DNA from: Nymphaea colorata
Taxonomy: Eukaryota; Streptophyta; Magnoliopsida; Nymphaeales; Nymphaeaceae
DNA length: 60,000 bases
Direction: 5' to 3'
Assembly: GCF_008831285.2 (NCBI RefSeq)
Contig: NC_045140.1
Span: forward strand, 353,528 to 413,527
This document shows, one piece after another, positions 12,734-27,300 of the stretch. The position numbers were made by a program, and so were the translations under genes. Positions within the stretch are counted from its first letter, which is position 1; each line of letters starts with the position of its first letter. A model generated the notes under the pieces. That model did not search any database and was not told where the DNA came from. It worked only from the letters and a program-made list of their open reading frames with translations.

Positions 12734-13617
12734 ATTGAAATCAGTTGGCTGCATTGTTGCATGAGTGCGGGGTGCGGCATATCCCAAAAAATGTGGGTGC
12801 GGGGGTGCAGTGAGGTGTGTATATATATATAATTAGAATGCTTGTTTCTTAGTCATCTTTTTAACTTTTATTACTGTACATAAAGAAAAAGAGGGGGAGA
12901 AAGAGAAGTAAAAAAAGAATAGAAAATATTTTTGAACATGCGTTAGAAAGGGTGTTGTTGGGGACCTGGGGTCTGTGTCAGAGCTGGACATGCATCCACA
13001 CCAGCACCAGCATCGTGTCGACACAGGTGCTGCCCCTTTTTTTGAAGAGTCCATGTGACATAGGTTGGCTAGCTCTGACTTAAGCCTGGGCATCAAACCG
13101 GCCTGGCCTGGCCCGGCCCGATAAGGAGTCGGGCTTGGGCCGGCCTGACACCTGAAACCTGGGCCTGGCCCGATACCTAAAACCTGAGCCTGAGCTTGGC
13201 CTGATTAAATTAAAAATATATATTTTTAATATAAAATAATGTATAAATATAGTTAATCATAATAAAATATTATAATTATATATAAAAATTAATAAAATAT
13301 TTATTAAAAAAAATTATCGGGCCGAACCGGGCTTAATCGGGCCCACCGGGGCCGGCCTGGTAACTTATTGGGCTGGCCTCATGCCATTTTTTTGGGTTCA
13401 AGTCATGTCGGGTACCGAGTACCCGTCGGATACCCAACCTGATGCCCAACCTTACTTTGACTGGGTGGTTATTTTTTTATTTTGTGTTGCAACAAAAAGT
13501 GCATTTGCAACAACCATTTGTTTAAACATGGTCTTTAGCGGCAGAATGTACTTTGTGATTATTTTTAGTGGCACAAAATAAATCCAACCATAGAGGCGGC
13601 CAATTGCTTTCAATTTT

Positions 13618-13671
<54 letters not shown>

Positions 13672-16600
13672 CTTAGTGTGCATGTATGTATATATAATTG
13701 TCCAGAAACGACAAAATTTACAATTAACAAGCTAATATTCTATAATGATTCAATGGAAAAGAAAGTAAATTAATTGATGTAACTTTTGGAAATTCGTTAG
13801 ACCCATATAGTGAGTCATAATAGTGTAATCAGTAATGAACCCATAGCCACAAATATCATTCTTGGGGTTTTATCTGCAAGATTTTTCTTGAGTATTTATC
13901 GACAAAGTCATTTTTCTGGGAAAATCTCGGAGTTTTTTAAAAAAATAAAAAATCAAATAGGTAAAAATACAAGAAATGAAAAACTAATAAGTATTGTATT
14001 ACATTTAGGAATTAGGAGGTTATGTTAAATACCTAAAACAAGAGGAAATAAAACAATGAAACAAAGGTTGAAAAAAAAAAAACAGAAATTGAAGTAAAAA
14101 ATAAATGAAAAAGGGGAAAAAATCTCGATAAAATTGTGACAAATTCATTTTAACGTTTTTTTCAACATATCACAATATTACCGTTTTTTATCGATTTCTG
14201 TATTTTTCTCATTAATATCGTGATATTTTCGAAAATATTGCGATATTTGTGGCTATGAATGAACCAATATTGCATAATATTGTACAATATGGTGCCATTC
14301 ATGCAAAATGGCGTGCTACTGCCAATATCACATGGCACACTGTAGAAATTCAAGGGGACCTGAATCTCTTTCCTTCAGATTTTAGGTTTAAAAACACCTT
14401 TGAGCACAACTCTTAGACACCCTCAGAGTTGTGGGGAAGTTTTTTCTGTTTTAAGGAGGAAAACATCAAATCTGAGGCGAAATTTGTGAGTGAAAGATCG
14501 ACTTTGCATTGATAAAGAGGACTTCTTTATGTGTGGGAACTTGTTTCGCATGAACGGTATAAAATTTGTATTTATTAGCATATATTTCTACCTCTTGAAA
14601 ATACTTTTGTTTCTAATGTAGATTTTTACTTAAAAAATATTGTAAATATTTTCTCTCTTTTTAATAGTTTGCTTTAGGTTTGAGCATGGCTGCATTGGCT
14701 AGAAGTCATGATGATCTTGTACATCAATATTGTTGGGTGGACATGTTTAAGTGAACCATAACAAGCCTTTTGTGGCAAATGTATAAAGGGTGGATTCCAC
14801 AGGTCCGTTTATATGTGATTGGATATCAAGATGGTACTTCATGTTTTGTATTGTCATGAATTTGCATGACAATGCTCTACGTAAAAAGTTGTAAACAAAT
14901 TACTTATGAGATCAGGGTGTTTACTCAAGGCACAAGGTTTGCAATTGACAACCCCAATCTGCATCCTCGAAATACTGTTTCTTTGAACATCTAGATGATA
15001 GTCCTTGATTTGGATGATAAGAATGTCACAACCATAGTCACCAAAGACCTGTCTTTTTCGAAAAAGACCTCATAAAAACCTTAAAAAAATGGAAACGGAA
15101 AAAACCCATCTTTTTCCCCTTTTTTGAACAAAAAAAAAACTTCACAACAAATTTTTTGCTTTTTTATAGTTTTTTTATACTATTTTTCTCATTATTTTTA
15201 CGTTATTTTTGCTTTAAAGTTTAAACCTTAAGTTAAATAATTTATCTTTATTTTTATTGTTACTAAAGCATCATTTTTATTTTTCTATCAATTTACTTTT
15301 TTATGTTTTTTTGTTAGTTTTTTTATTTATTTTACTTTTTCCTAATTTTTAGGATTTTTTATTTTCTAAAAAATGGGTGGTTTTTCCTGAGATTTTCCCA
15401 AGATTTTAAGTTTTGCCGAAATAGCCGAAAATAAGTTCACTGTTTAAAACCCATTTACCATATTTGTGACTATGGTACAACCGTACAATACTAACGTCAA
15501 TAACACATACAATCCCAATCTGCGTCATTGAAATACCGTTTCTTATTTTGAACATCTAGATGACTGTCTAGGTTGATATGATAGTCCTTGGTTTTGGAGA
15601 TGGGAGTGTCACAACACTGACATCAATATAATCAATTGTACAACCAACACATCTAGAGGAACTTAGTGGAACATGAGAACCTAGTGAAATATGAGAACCT
15701 AGCAGAGCAGAAAAACCTAATGGAGCGATCCAGTCTTTGTTGCAGATAGATATTCATTGTTACTTAGATTAGTCTCAGCTTCTAAGGGCTTCGTTATTAG
15801 GGATTTGATTTTTAGAATTATGTACTTGACTACTCTCAATTTATGGTTCAAGTTGATTTGATGAACACATTTTGTTTAATTGAAATGAAAATTATTGTTT
15901 ACTAAAGTGGTGTTTTATATTTGGCAGCACTTGTTACTTTTTCATATTACTTATGCAATTCATGTTTTGCAGGAGCATTTTTCTTATTTATAATGATGCT
16001 TTTGTAATTTTTTCATGAGTTTTTGATATTTAAAAATTGCAATTTTTTATGTTACATGTTATATTACTCTATGTTATGTACTAAATTATTTGCCTGGCCT
16101 GTACACGTTACGTTACTTTACAACATTGGTTAAAGCTCCATGGTCTCCTCATGCTCTAGGTAGTGTACATTTGGGCCTTGTGGAAAGTGATGCGCACCAG
16201 GCTCCTGGTATCCTTCAATTTGAATGCCTCACGGTTGCCTGTCTAGCTAGGTACGTGGAGCCTTCATCATGCCCATCTAGCAGCCTTTTAACCTGGAAAT
16301 TTGGAACTAATCAAATATGAAAAAAATAGGCATGTTGGCCTGAGATGACCTTGAATTGGGTCTTCTGGTTTCCAAACGTGTGAAGGTTAATGTTATCATG
16401 GCCAACATTTGCACCTAATCCATCAGTTGTGCTCTGTTGGGAACCTGTCATTATCTTTGACAGCTAACTGGGGCTCCTTAGGAATGGCTATTATGTGTTA
16501 TATCTGACATCCAATGGAAGGCTCAACTGTTTGATTTAACAGTGTATCCCTGGCTCATGAAATTTAGAATCCTAATGGTCCTTTTGAGTTCAGTAGACTA

Positions 16601-19600
16601 AGATATCAAATATCCGAGAGATTTAAGTGAGTAGTTTGCTTTACAAGTTATGTTCAATGAGGGTAAGGAGCCAAATAGATCCAGGTGTTTGCAGCCTGCG
16701 CTATGCATGATACTTTGTCCAGTTAAATCATATATTCTGTCAGAGCTATATTCAAACAAGATACCAGTTTACCTATTGCATCCATGGTTTAGCTATGCAC
16801 TTTCCATTTGGATATCCTGTAGAGTCTATACGCCATCTTGATTACTGGCAACTGATCTTGTTTAACTTTTTTTCTCCCAGGTTTTGGTCATTGCCGTCCT
16901 TCTGAAAATTATAATGAAGCGGAGGTTCTCTGTGATTCAGGTTTGGATTTTGGTAATAGTTTCAGAATCAATGAGTTAATAATTAGTCACAAGGATAACA
17001 TTATCCTGCATGCTTAGTCTAGAAAACGTCAAACACCATTTACTGCACAAACACTAGTGTCATCCAACTTCAATGTCAGCTGCAGTGTGCATGGATTGCA
17101 TGAGGTTTGGACATGAAGTATCTAGGTTTAGGACATGATAGTTGACATCTCCTCATGTAGTGTCCTGGTTGAGACACATAACATCTGAGAGTTGGATATG
17201 AAATTCTTACCTGGGGGAACTATGTAGTCGTTAGGACACTTTTAAGCAGAAGGTGCTAGTTGAGGAGAGACTTGAAAAACTTGTGGGGAAACAATGTTGA
17301 GTCACATTAGTGCAAGCACTGACACATATACTGATAGCCAGGTGCGTGTGTCTAGTTCTTCAAGAGCTATTGTGCATGGCTCCTCATGTTTCATATTCAT
17401 GTCCAATATCAATGTTATTGTTGGTGAACAAGTTACTTAGGCACCATTGGAAGATGAAAATTGTTGGGCGGGAAAGTGATGAAGAAGCTGTTAAAATATA
17501 ATACTCCTTTTGCAGATTTAAGGCTTTAATCATTTAAATTTTTGGAATATTGGGATCTCCTAATTCCTGAACCTAGCAACTTTTTGGTAGATATTAAACC
17601 TGGATGAAACAGATATATGGTAATATTGGTGCTTATTAGAATACATGCCTGGGTGACATGCTTGGGCATCCAGAACTTACTGCCCTTATCGTTCTTGCTG
17701 TTGTTTTTCAGATTGATTATTTTATGTTCTAAATAGTTTTTCTTTTTTTGCTTTTCTTGCCATAACTACACAATCCTATTGGTTAAAGTGGGTATATGCA
17801 TATGCCAAACTTCATCGATCACTTGAATTATAATTTTAGGGTTTCGCTTGATTATATTGTTGTGCTTACATGGAAAAACTATGGTAAACATTCCAAAGTT
17901 TTGAATGATTTTTTTTTAAACCAAATTGATTATCTACTATACATGAAAATTCTTTTCCTTAAAAGCTAAAATTCAAAAATATGCTGCTGCAATTGGTTTC
18001 CCTATTTTTATTACTAATGTTATATAAACTTTGACGTTGCTGCCTATGTTCATGACACTTGAAAATGCCTTTAACGCTCATGCATTCTGCTTTTCTTCCC
18101 TTAACTATGATGATTGTTTTGAAACAGTGGGAGGCTCTTGCTCTCTTGCTTATTGGGATCTCTGTCAACCAGCTTCGGTCGCTTCCAGAGGGTACCACTG
18201 CATTGGGACTACCAGTTGCTACTGGTGCATATTTATGCACAGCGATTTTTGTAAGTGACCCCTCACAAGGCTTTTAGCTGCATCAGTTGTTGCAAGAGAG
18301 AATAATAACAGTAATAATATTATTCTTTTCCCACCTTATTTAATAAATCATATCTACTACAGCTGTGACATGGTTGCCATGCAGGTTTTTCTTCCTGTGT
18401 AAAATCATTGAAATATGGGGTTTGTATGCAGCATTGGTTGGTCAACTCTGTTTTATGTGTTGTTTCATCTTTCTTTTTTTTGGGTCCTCCTTTAGATTGT
18501 TGCACCTTATGGATTAGAAGGGTTTGGTTGCTGTAGGTAAGGTTTCAAGTAAAAGCAGGTTTTTCTTATTCATTGGTGTTTCTCAGTAAGGTTTTTCTTG
18601 ATGATTCTTTTTGGATTACTTTTCTGAGACAAAAATTTTAGATAATTTATAACTAAAAAAACATAAAAAATAATAGTTAAATTTATCCACTTGTATCTAG
18701 GAATAAGAATTTCTTATATTATGATAATATCACAGTATTTTCTGTAGCCAAGATTTTGGAATTATCATGGTATTTATTCTTCAATTTCTGCAGACTTTTT
18801 TTTTGGGTAAATATCAGTAATACCTTGTGGCTATGGCTATATTATATTTGTTTACCTTGAGTGCTGACAGGTTACAGTTCCATCTTTGGCTTCTGTCTAC
18901 AATGAATATGCAATGAAGAGCCAATTTGATACAAGTATCTACCTCCAGGTTTGCACATGCTCCAAATGATCATTGTAAATCATATCAGGTCAACTGGGAT
19001 AGCACCATTTAATGGTTAATCACGAACATTTTGTCTCTGAGAATAATCAGTTTCCTTCTTGCTGCTTCTGGGGAAGAGTTGTCAGAATTTATTTGAAAAC
19101 TTTCACTTATTTCTAGATATAGCTTTGTTATCTTCTCGGACTTTTCTGAAATTGAAGCTGTAGTTTGTCTTTGGCATCTCAAAGTATGTATTTAGCTGGT
19201 TCCAAATAATTTTCAAATATCAGTAATCATAAAATAATGATATCTAGGAATGGTTTGCTCTTTTCTCACAATTTTAACTGCTTAATTTCTCCCTGCTATT
19301 GGGATTCTTCTTTGCATAAAAGAAGCAATGTTCTTGTAATTGCACTTACTGCTGAGTACTATTATCATACAAATTTGTGTAGGGAACACTCAAGCTGCCT
19401 ATGCTGTTATTATGCCTGGAATTGGTACACATTCTGGTTATATATAGGTGAAGTGGCCAAGTAATATGAAAACTTATTGGAGCTTTAAAACCAGAGGAAC
19501 ATTGAAGTCCATCATTATCAAATGTGGGTAAATGAAAGCAAACGTCCAAGAAATAGATACAAAATAACCAAATGAAAATTTCAGCGTGCAAAATAAAAGA

Positions 19601-19842
19601 GCAAAGCAACAGATATAATTTTATGATATGCCTACATTCATGGGTGAAGGACGAACAAGCTTCCACTATCAATAAAAATAGAAGGGGCTTAGATGGTAAT
19701 CTAACAAAGCCTCGAGAACCAAATGAAGTTGTATGCTGAACTTCCATTTGATTCATAGAGACAATGATAAGTCAGTGAGTTGATTTGATAGCTTGTCTGA
19801 GTCAGGCCATACCAGAAGCATGCAAACACACAGACACATGCA

Positions 19843-19912
<70 letters not shown>

Positions 19913-22900
19913 GATGAGTTTGAACAACGTAGCTGGTGGATGGCCAGCGCAGGTGACCTTTGCAGAGCACACAATGTGGGGAATGGGTGAGGACCTAAAC
20001 CCTCCCTTGTCAACCTTCCATCTTAGCCTCCCTCAGCTTCTGAGGGTTTTTTATTGGTGAATGGACCAGTTCAACAAAAAATGCCTAGTCGTGAAGGTGG
20101 TGCTAGATACCTGATATTGAAACATATTATCACAAATCATATCATACTAGACTTGGGTGATCCTGAGCAGCTTGGTGATTCTGCAATCTGCAGGAGGATA
20201 CCTGAGTCCAGTAAACTTGTGCAAATGTGGGTCAAATGTTGATTCATGACCCAGTTCCTAGATGATCTGAGGCGACTCATCAGAATTTCCACTATGGTCC
20301 CAATGCTCAAGCACAAATGCTTCACCAGAGGTGTTCCATGTCCAAAGGCCAAAGAAATAATTTTGTATGTTATTGAAAATGCCTCAGTATAAGCATGAGA
20401 GAACGAAAAAGAAAAATAAAGAAAATAAAATATAAGAATAAGAAAATTAATATTATACCCAATATACACACACCTAGACGCATACACATTTATATACATA
20501 TTTTAAGCTTTTAGCATTGTCCATCAAACAGAGAGTACTGTGACCAGAAGTTTGCCAAGAAGGAAATGCGATCTAGGTGAACAAAGCACTCTTGGTAAAT
20601 ACATCTGCTAGTTGATATTCTAAGGAGACACGTGAAAGATTGTTGTGACAAATATTGCCCTTGAGTTTTCATATGCAAAGCTCTTTTAGGGCATTAGTTT
20701 GTGAAGTTTGTTTTTCTTGACAAATATCAAAAATTCACGATCAGAATAATAATATCTGCACTTGAAATCTTAAGTAATAAAGTTGTGCCAGGAAAACAAG
20801 ATATAAAATGATATTATATCATAATCATGTTAAATTTACTGAACATGTTTTGGTGCTTGCTTGAAGCCATATATAGTATCATTTGAGGCAAAAAAAAAAA
20901 AACTTTACTTTGAAGGAGTTCTCATTTCTACTGGTACATCAATACAGGCCTCTTTATTTAAATTTCCATTAGTGAAGGCATGCACCAGTGTGAAAATATT
21001 CCCTCTCTTTGTTGAGACAACAATAAGGCATCTAAGAATGGTTATTCTAGCTACAAAGTTAAAATGAAAAGGTCCCATCATAATCAATGTCATATTTTTG
21101 GGTGCCTTTCGTAACTAATAATGTTTTATATTTTTCAAGAGAGCTATCAGTTTTCATTTTAATCGTGCATATTTATTTACATCCAGTGACCTTGTCATGA
21201 AGGCAGGTTTTGTATTTTTCATGCTCTAGTTCTATTGAGGGCTTCAAGTTCCTTGCCCATAGCTTCTTCCTGTTCAAAGATACTCTCAACTTCTTCACAG
21301 ATTGTTGGCTTAAAATAAGAGTTAGCTAGGTAAAAAAGTTTCATATGGGGCAAACCTACTAGGAGTCTTCCTAATCATATCTGGACTTTGAGCTTAGATT
21401 CACTAGTTTGAGAACTTTGGCTAGGTTCAGTTTATTGGAAATCTTACCAAGTACTTTGAGGGACATTTATATTCCTATCAGTAAGCCATAGGTTCCTATG
21501 ATGTTCCCTTTAAGCTAGATCAGTTCATGATTCGAGAGTTAAGTCATTTCTTTTTTCTTGCTCTTTCACATATTAATTGTCACAATAACTATCATCATTT
21601 CTCATGATTTGAGAGTTAAGTCATTTCTATTTTCTTTCTCTTGAACATATTAGTCATCACAATAACTATCATTATTCATAAATGAATCAAACAAGAAAAG
21701 ACAATTGATGTCATCATGAGGTGCTAATTTTTAAAATCTGTTTTCATGTTTTCGGAGAGTTACATTTTTAGCTGCATGTACTTTATCATTCTTAGCATGA
21801 TAACATCCAAACCCTTTTTCGGGTTTCAGAAAACCAAGACAAACACAAGCAATAGCTTTTCACAATGTTCTAAAATGCATGATGTCATTGACGTGACATG
21901 TATTAGTCTGACCATAAGCATATGACATCACTTAAAAGAGCGTACATTTATTTTTTCCTAAATTTAGTGAATACAAAAAATAGAAAAAATCCAAAAATAC
22001 GAGGAATAAGAAAAATACCATTCCTAATGAAAAAAAAATATCATTCATAAACATAACAAAGTAATGAATTAGCAGTTCTCAATTTCTGATCCAAGATGGC
22101 ATGTTTCATTAGTTTAAACTTTAATATAAGACTTTAGACATCAGGAAAGAAACTTGTTTGTTAAGTACAAAATATGAATAACAAATTATCATTCATCATC
22201 TTCTGATTCTTCTCCTTTGAATTCTGTCATCCCCAACATACAAGCTCCTCGTCATCCTCTTCTTATGATGATAATTAATTTTTCATCTTCCTCTTGGGAT
22301 ATAGCAGCAAGTTCTTCCATCCATGTATCTGATACATCAATGTGCTCCAAGCTTGTAGGATTTATTTGTTTTCTAGCTCTCCTGTTGATGTTTTCTCTAG
22401 TTCCCTGAACAAGTGAAAAAATAATGAACACATATGAAATAGTTATATAATATATATTAGTATATTAACTTATAACTGTATATTAGTTTATTACTCGTTT
22501 CTCAATCACATATTAATTAAACATAAACAACATCATTTTATCTTTCATATTCAAATATGTTCCCTCTCCTTGATGTGAATTTGTTGAAAAGCATTCAAAC
22601 CCCTTTTTAATCTGCTTGCCTTGCATGTCTGATTGGAAGTTTTAATTGCAAAAGCTTAAGCAGTTCTCCCATATTTGCATATAAATAGCACAATATGAGA
22701 AAAAAAGAAATAGGAAAAAAACTACAAAGGTGAAAGACTAAACAAAAAGATTCATTAGAATATACCTGCATTCACTGTTGTCATGTTTCAGGTGATTGTG
22801 TCTGTTTCTTGTCATGTTACCTTGGCCATTATCATATTTTTCCATCTCACTATGATGATATTATCATATTTTTCCATCTCACTATGAATGATGTCTTGCA

Positions 22901-24317
22901 TGTCGACTTTGAACCATAGTCACAAAAAACACGTTTTTTTTTTCGTAAAAATGCATTAAAAACTCGAAAATTAAGTCAGCTGAATAGAACGGCAAAAAAA
23001 CGCCAAAATGAAAAACACATTTACATGTTTTTTTCTCTTTCTTTTATTTTAGGCTTTTTTTATGTTTTCTTAATGTCAAACTGTTTCTTTCCATTTTCTA
23101 ATTTTTATTTTCCCTAATTTTTAATATTTTTAATTTTTTTAAAAAAATGTTACCTTGTTTTTCCCATTTTTTTTCAGTATTGCTGTATTATAGCCGATAA
23201 AAACCTCGCCATTTAAGACATGAAAATGCTATTTGTGACTATGGATGATGAGACTCTTTTGTAACTTTTAACGTTGAAGATTAATGTCTCAATACAGTCC
23301 AGTGGCCCTGTATTCACTTTATTCATTTTGGCTGTGGCAGAATACATCTGTGCAAGATTTTACATAATAGGCTGTTCCATGGAGGCCACTGAAGTCACCA
23401 GTCCGTCTCTTTTACAATCTCCTAGATATGCTTGCACAATCTTATTACCGTGAGTTTTATCCATGGCTTCATACATAACCATAACAAGCCTATCTTTACT
23501 GCCAACCAACATTAGAACTTTTACTAAGGAAATGCTGAATTCAGTAACTTCACACATGATTCCCGTAACTGAATATGATGTCCACAACTTCTCTATATAT
23601 ATTGTCACAGCTGTTCTCAGAATGTCGCCAAAAAAGCAAAAGAACGGTAATTTAAGTGTATGTTTTCTATTTCTTTTGTATATGCCGATTTCTGAGTCTC
23701 CTATTTGAATAGACCGGACACTGCTGTTAGTAAATACTATAAAATTTGGGTTCATATTGCTTTCTAACTTTTATCTTGGAGAATAGTTGAGCTTCTTTTC
23801 TTTCTCATGGCTAGAAAATGGACTACTATTTGACTTGTATAAAGGAAATTTATTTATATGTTGCATAATGCAGCCATCTATGTGCATAATTTTGTCAATG
23901 CTATGCAAGTCCTTTGAAATGGGATATTCTTATTGGTTGATGGACATTAGAGAGCTGCAGTAAGTTTGTATACTATCATTACTTTTCCAGACCCATAACC
24001 TGGTTGTTGCTTTGTCTCTTACGATAGAACTGTAAGTGGTACTATAGTATCAAGTTCTACAAGTTTGATACAGTTCTTGCCATAGTAGATGTTTCTGCCT
24101 TGTGGTTCATTAACTATTCAGTAGCAATTAAGACACCTTTAGGATTGTGTAACTGATCCTTTTTTCTTTTCATGAACAGAATTTATTTTTATATGGATAT
24201 GGTGCAATTTTCAATTTCCTTGGTATTCTTGGAACAGCCATACTCAAAGGTGAGGGAATTTGACATTCAGATGCTTGAGTGCAATGTTTATTTCACTTGT
24301 GTAACCTGATATTTTTG

Positions 24318-24365
<48 letters not shown>

Positions 24366-27300
24366 TGTATATATATATATATATTTTGTAACCTGATGTT
24401 TTTGAACTTTTTCATCTCTTTTGGATAGATATGCAGCTTCCTGAGATATCTTAAAGTGAGCTAGGGACAGTGTATGTCAGGGCACATATAAATACCACAG
24501 ATAAATGAATTGGAACACCCCAAGCATCAGGTGTTCATTCCTAGGTTGCTGCAACTTGAGTTTAAGTCCAAGTTTTGAGTAAGTTGTGTCAAGCCTGATC
24601 ACCACAAAGCTATGTCACACGGGTACTCCTCCAAAGGAGTACCCGTATGGTACCGGTACGACACGGGTATCGGTACGGGTAGGGGGTTGGGTACGCCTTT
24701 TGAAATGGTCCTTGTTTCTATTGGTTTTGCAGCTCTTTTGCTAGGTGCTTTTCAAGTTTTCATATAAGTTGTAAATTGTAATGACTGTATTTATGAATAT
24801 GACAATATGTTATTCTGATTGTGTAATTTTTGATATAGATATGTGCAAATATGTTATTTTTCTGCATTTTTTGACATATATATGTGTGTGTGTACGGCCG
24901 TACCCCCGTACCCAAGTTTTTTGAAAATGGTCCGTACCCGTACCAGTACCGGCACCCGTACCCGTACCCATGTGACATAGCCACAAAGTTAAGTTACCGG
25001 CACCCGTACCCGTACCCATGTGACATAGCCACAAAGTTAAGTTAAAGTGATCCATTAGAAAAAACGATAACATTCTTCTGGGGTTGCAATAAAGCATCAA
25101 CTAGCTACTACTCTACATGCACCAGAAAGCACAAATAAAATGTCATACCTTAGTAGCCTGCGACCAGCATCCACCTATGTTTTTTAAACACATATATTAG
25201 ATTTAGTTTAGGATGGTTTGATTTGGATCTTCAATTTGGATGGCGAAGTTTAGGTGGAGGTCCTTTTCCTTATTATTTGTCATATTCTCATTCCATAATT
25301 TGTTCAGATATGTGATACTTGATTACTTATGCAATGTTCTTTGTCATGTTCCTGCATGGTGCTAAACACTTTTCTGTCAAACTACTACAGGACCAGATAG
25401 CTTCAATATTCTACAAGGTCACTCTCGGGCTACCATGTTCTTAATCTGCAACAATGCCGCACAAGGCATTTTGTCTTCATTCTTTTTTAAATATGCAGGT
25501 TAGGTGGTTTAGTTTTTTCTTATCCTCTCTTCTTTTTCTCCTCCTTTCTATTAAATTGTTAATGTGATCGTTACAAATATCATTTTTCTGGTTTTTGGAT
25601 TTTTTAAATCGAATAAATTATAACTACATAAATAATAATAAAAAAAGTATGAGCTTATATTATTTTTCTTACAGAATATTTGATAAATATTCAAAATTAT
25701 TTAAAAAATAAAGAGAAAAAATGGAAACATTTCCCTCCAGATGCGAACTCATTAACAGGTGGCATCATATGATCTTACTCAGGCGGGTGCATGTGCATGC
25801 ATCATTGAAAATCATGCTATTGTGAATTGCTTGTCTATATATTTATTTGTTTAATTCCTTTTACTGCTATTACTGATGTGATCAGTTAATTGTGTGACTC
25901 AGATTGAGTCTGCTTTGTTGGATTGCCGAAGAAATTGACAAACAAAACTTGGTGACCCCTTTGAACTACGATTGGAGTATTATCACCGGTGTTGGAGTGA
26001 GCTTGCTTTCAGTGATGATAGTCATTATTATTTTAACAATCAATACAATACATAAACTCTACACTCAAATGATATATTGGAGATCTTGTTATGATTTTCA
26101 TTGTACTCAGCAGCTGTGCTGATGCTATGACCAATGTTATCCGTATCGTACGATACATATCATATAGGTCTAAAAAACCTATATGATACGCTAACGATAC
26201 AGGGTTCGCCCGTGTATCGTTAGCGTATCGACTGTATCGTACGATACGGGCACCGAATCGTACGATACAGGCGATACACCCCCGTATCATACGATACGGA
26301 GAAAAACACATTTTTGCGTTATATTTCAAATCCTACACTCCTCTCTCTCTCTCTTTCCTTGTTTCTAAATATTCCAAGAGACGTGAGAGGGAGATATTTT
26401 GCCCATTTTCATAAAAAATCACTAAGGATTCATAAAAAATGAAGAGGATTATAGTTGAATCATAAAAGATGGTAACTATATGTTTTGAACTTATGAATTG
26501 TGATGTAATCTATAAAATTTTCAAGTCTAAAATGGTGATGGATGCTTATTATGTTATTTTGAATTTCTTATTTTTGAAACTTTCTTCCTTATTTATGATG
26601 TTTTTTTATATATATTGAATACATTTTTCTTGATTTTTTTCCTGATTTTCTGTTTATTTTTTTCGGATTTTTCTCCATTTTTATGATTTTTTAAATCAAA
26701 AAATTAATTTTACGATACCCTATGTTTACGATACGTTACGATACAACATATAGGTCAGCCCGACCGATACGCGATACGCTACGCCTTTTACAACATTGGC
26801 TATGACTATCTGCCTTCATTAGGTTCTCATTATGTAACAGATGATGCCATTGATCGGGTGGCTGAAAGGATGGGGGATTGTTGGGAAGTAATGCGACAAT
26901 GTCATATACATTTTCCCTATGCACTTTTGTTTGTACATACTTGTACAACTTTATGGTGTTTGAGACTAAGACTTGAGAGCGTGGATCTCCAACATATATG
27001 TAAAGTAAAGTTTTTATTAATAGGTGTTTTTCATTGACAACATTAACTGCTAGGACAGATCGTGCTGTGCACTATTTATGCAGGCAAGTTATCTGTACGC
27101 AATAGAGATTAGGCCATGCCAAGTACATAGATACGTTCTTGTTCTGCTTCTGCTACACACCCACACACACACAAAAAGAAAAAAGCTCTGTATCTATTTC
27201 CTTTTCGTGATTAGTTTGTATATGTCATTGGAGCGTTACAACCCTAATCCTAATTAGGTTTACCCTCCCAAAGGGGCAAATACACTCCAATGACGTGATG

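Larger units (their letters stand above)
12082..16880 (+). other. Intron 5 of the transporter gene (4.8 kb)
   Basis: It begins GTAGAC and ends TCTCCCAG. It holds the elements at 12752-15474 and, near 16115-16310, a CpG-poor stretch rich in GGCTCC and GCC-like motifs that looks like an old repeat. No gene was recognised inside. Confidence 0.7.
18949..24179 (+). other. Intron 8 of the transporter gene (5.2 kb)
   Basis: It begins GTTTGC and ends CATGAACAG. It contains a 65-bp (AG)n tract at 19844-19908. Its 3' portion, from 20989, is the first part of the segment duplicated at 41185. No protein-coding sequence was recognised. Confidence 0.7.

Noticed and set aside
15033-15474. Claiming an 8-bp target duplication for this family 3-like element
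   Set aside because: GTCACAAC and GTACAACC do not match well enough; only the inverted ends are kept as evidence.
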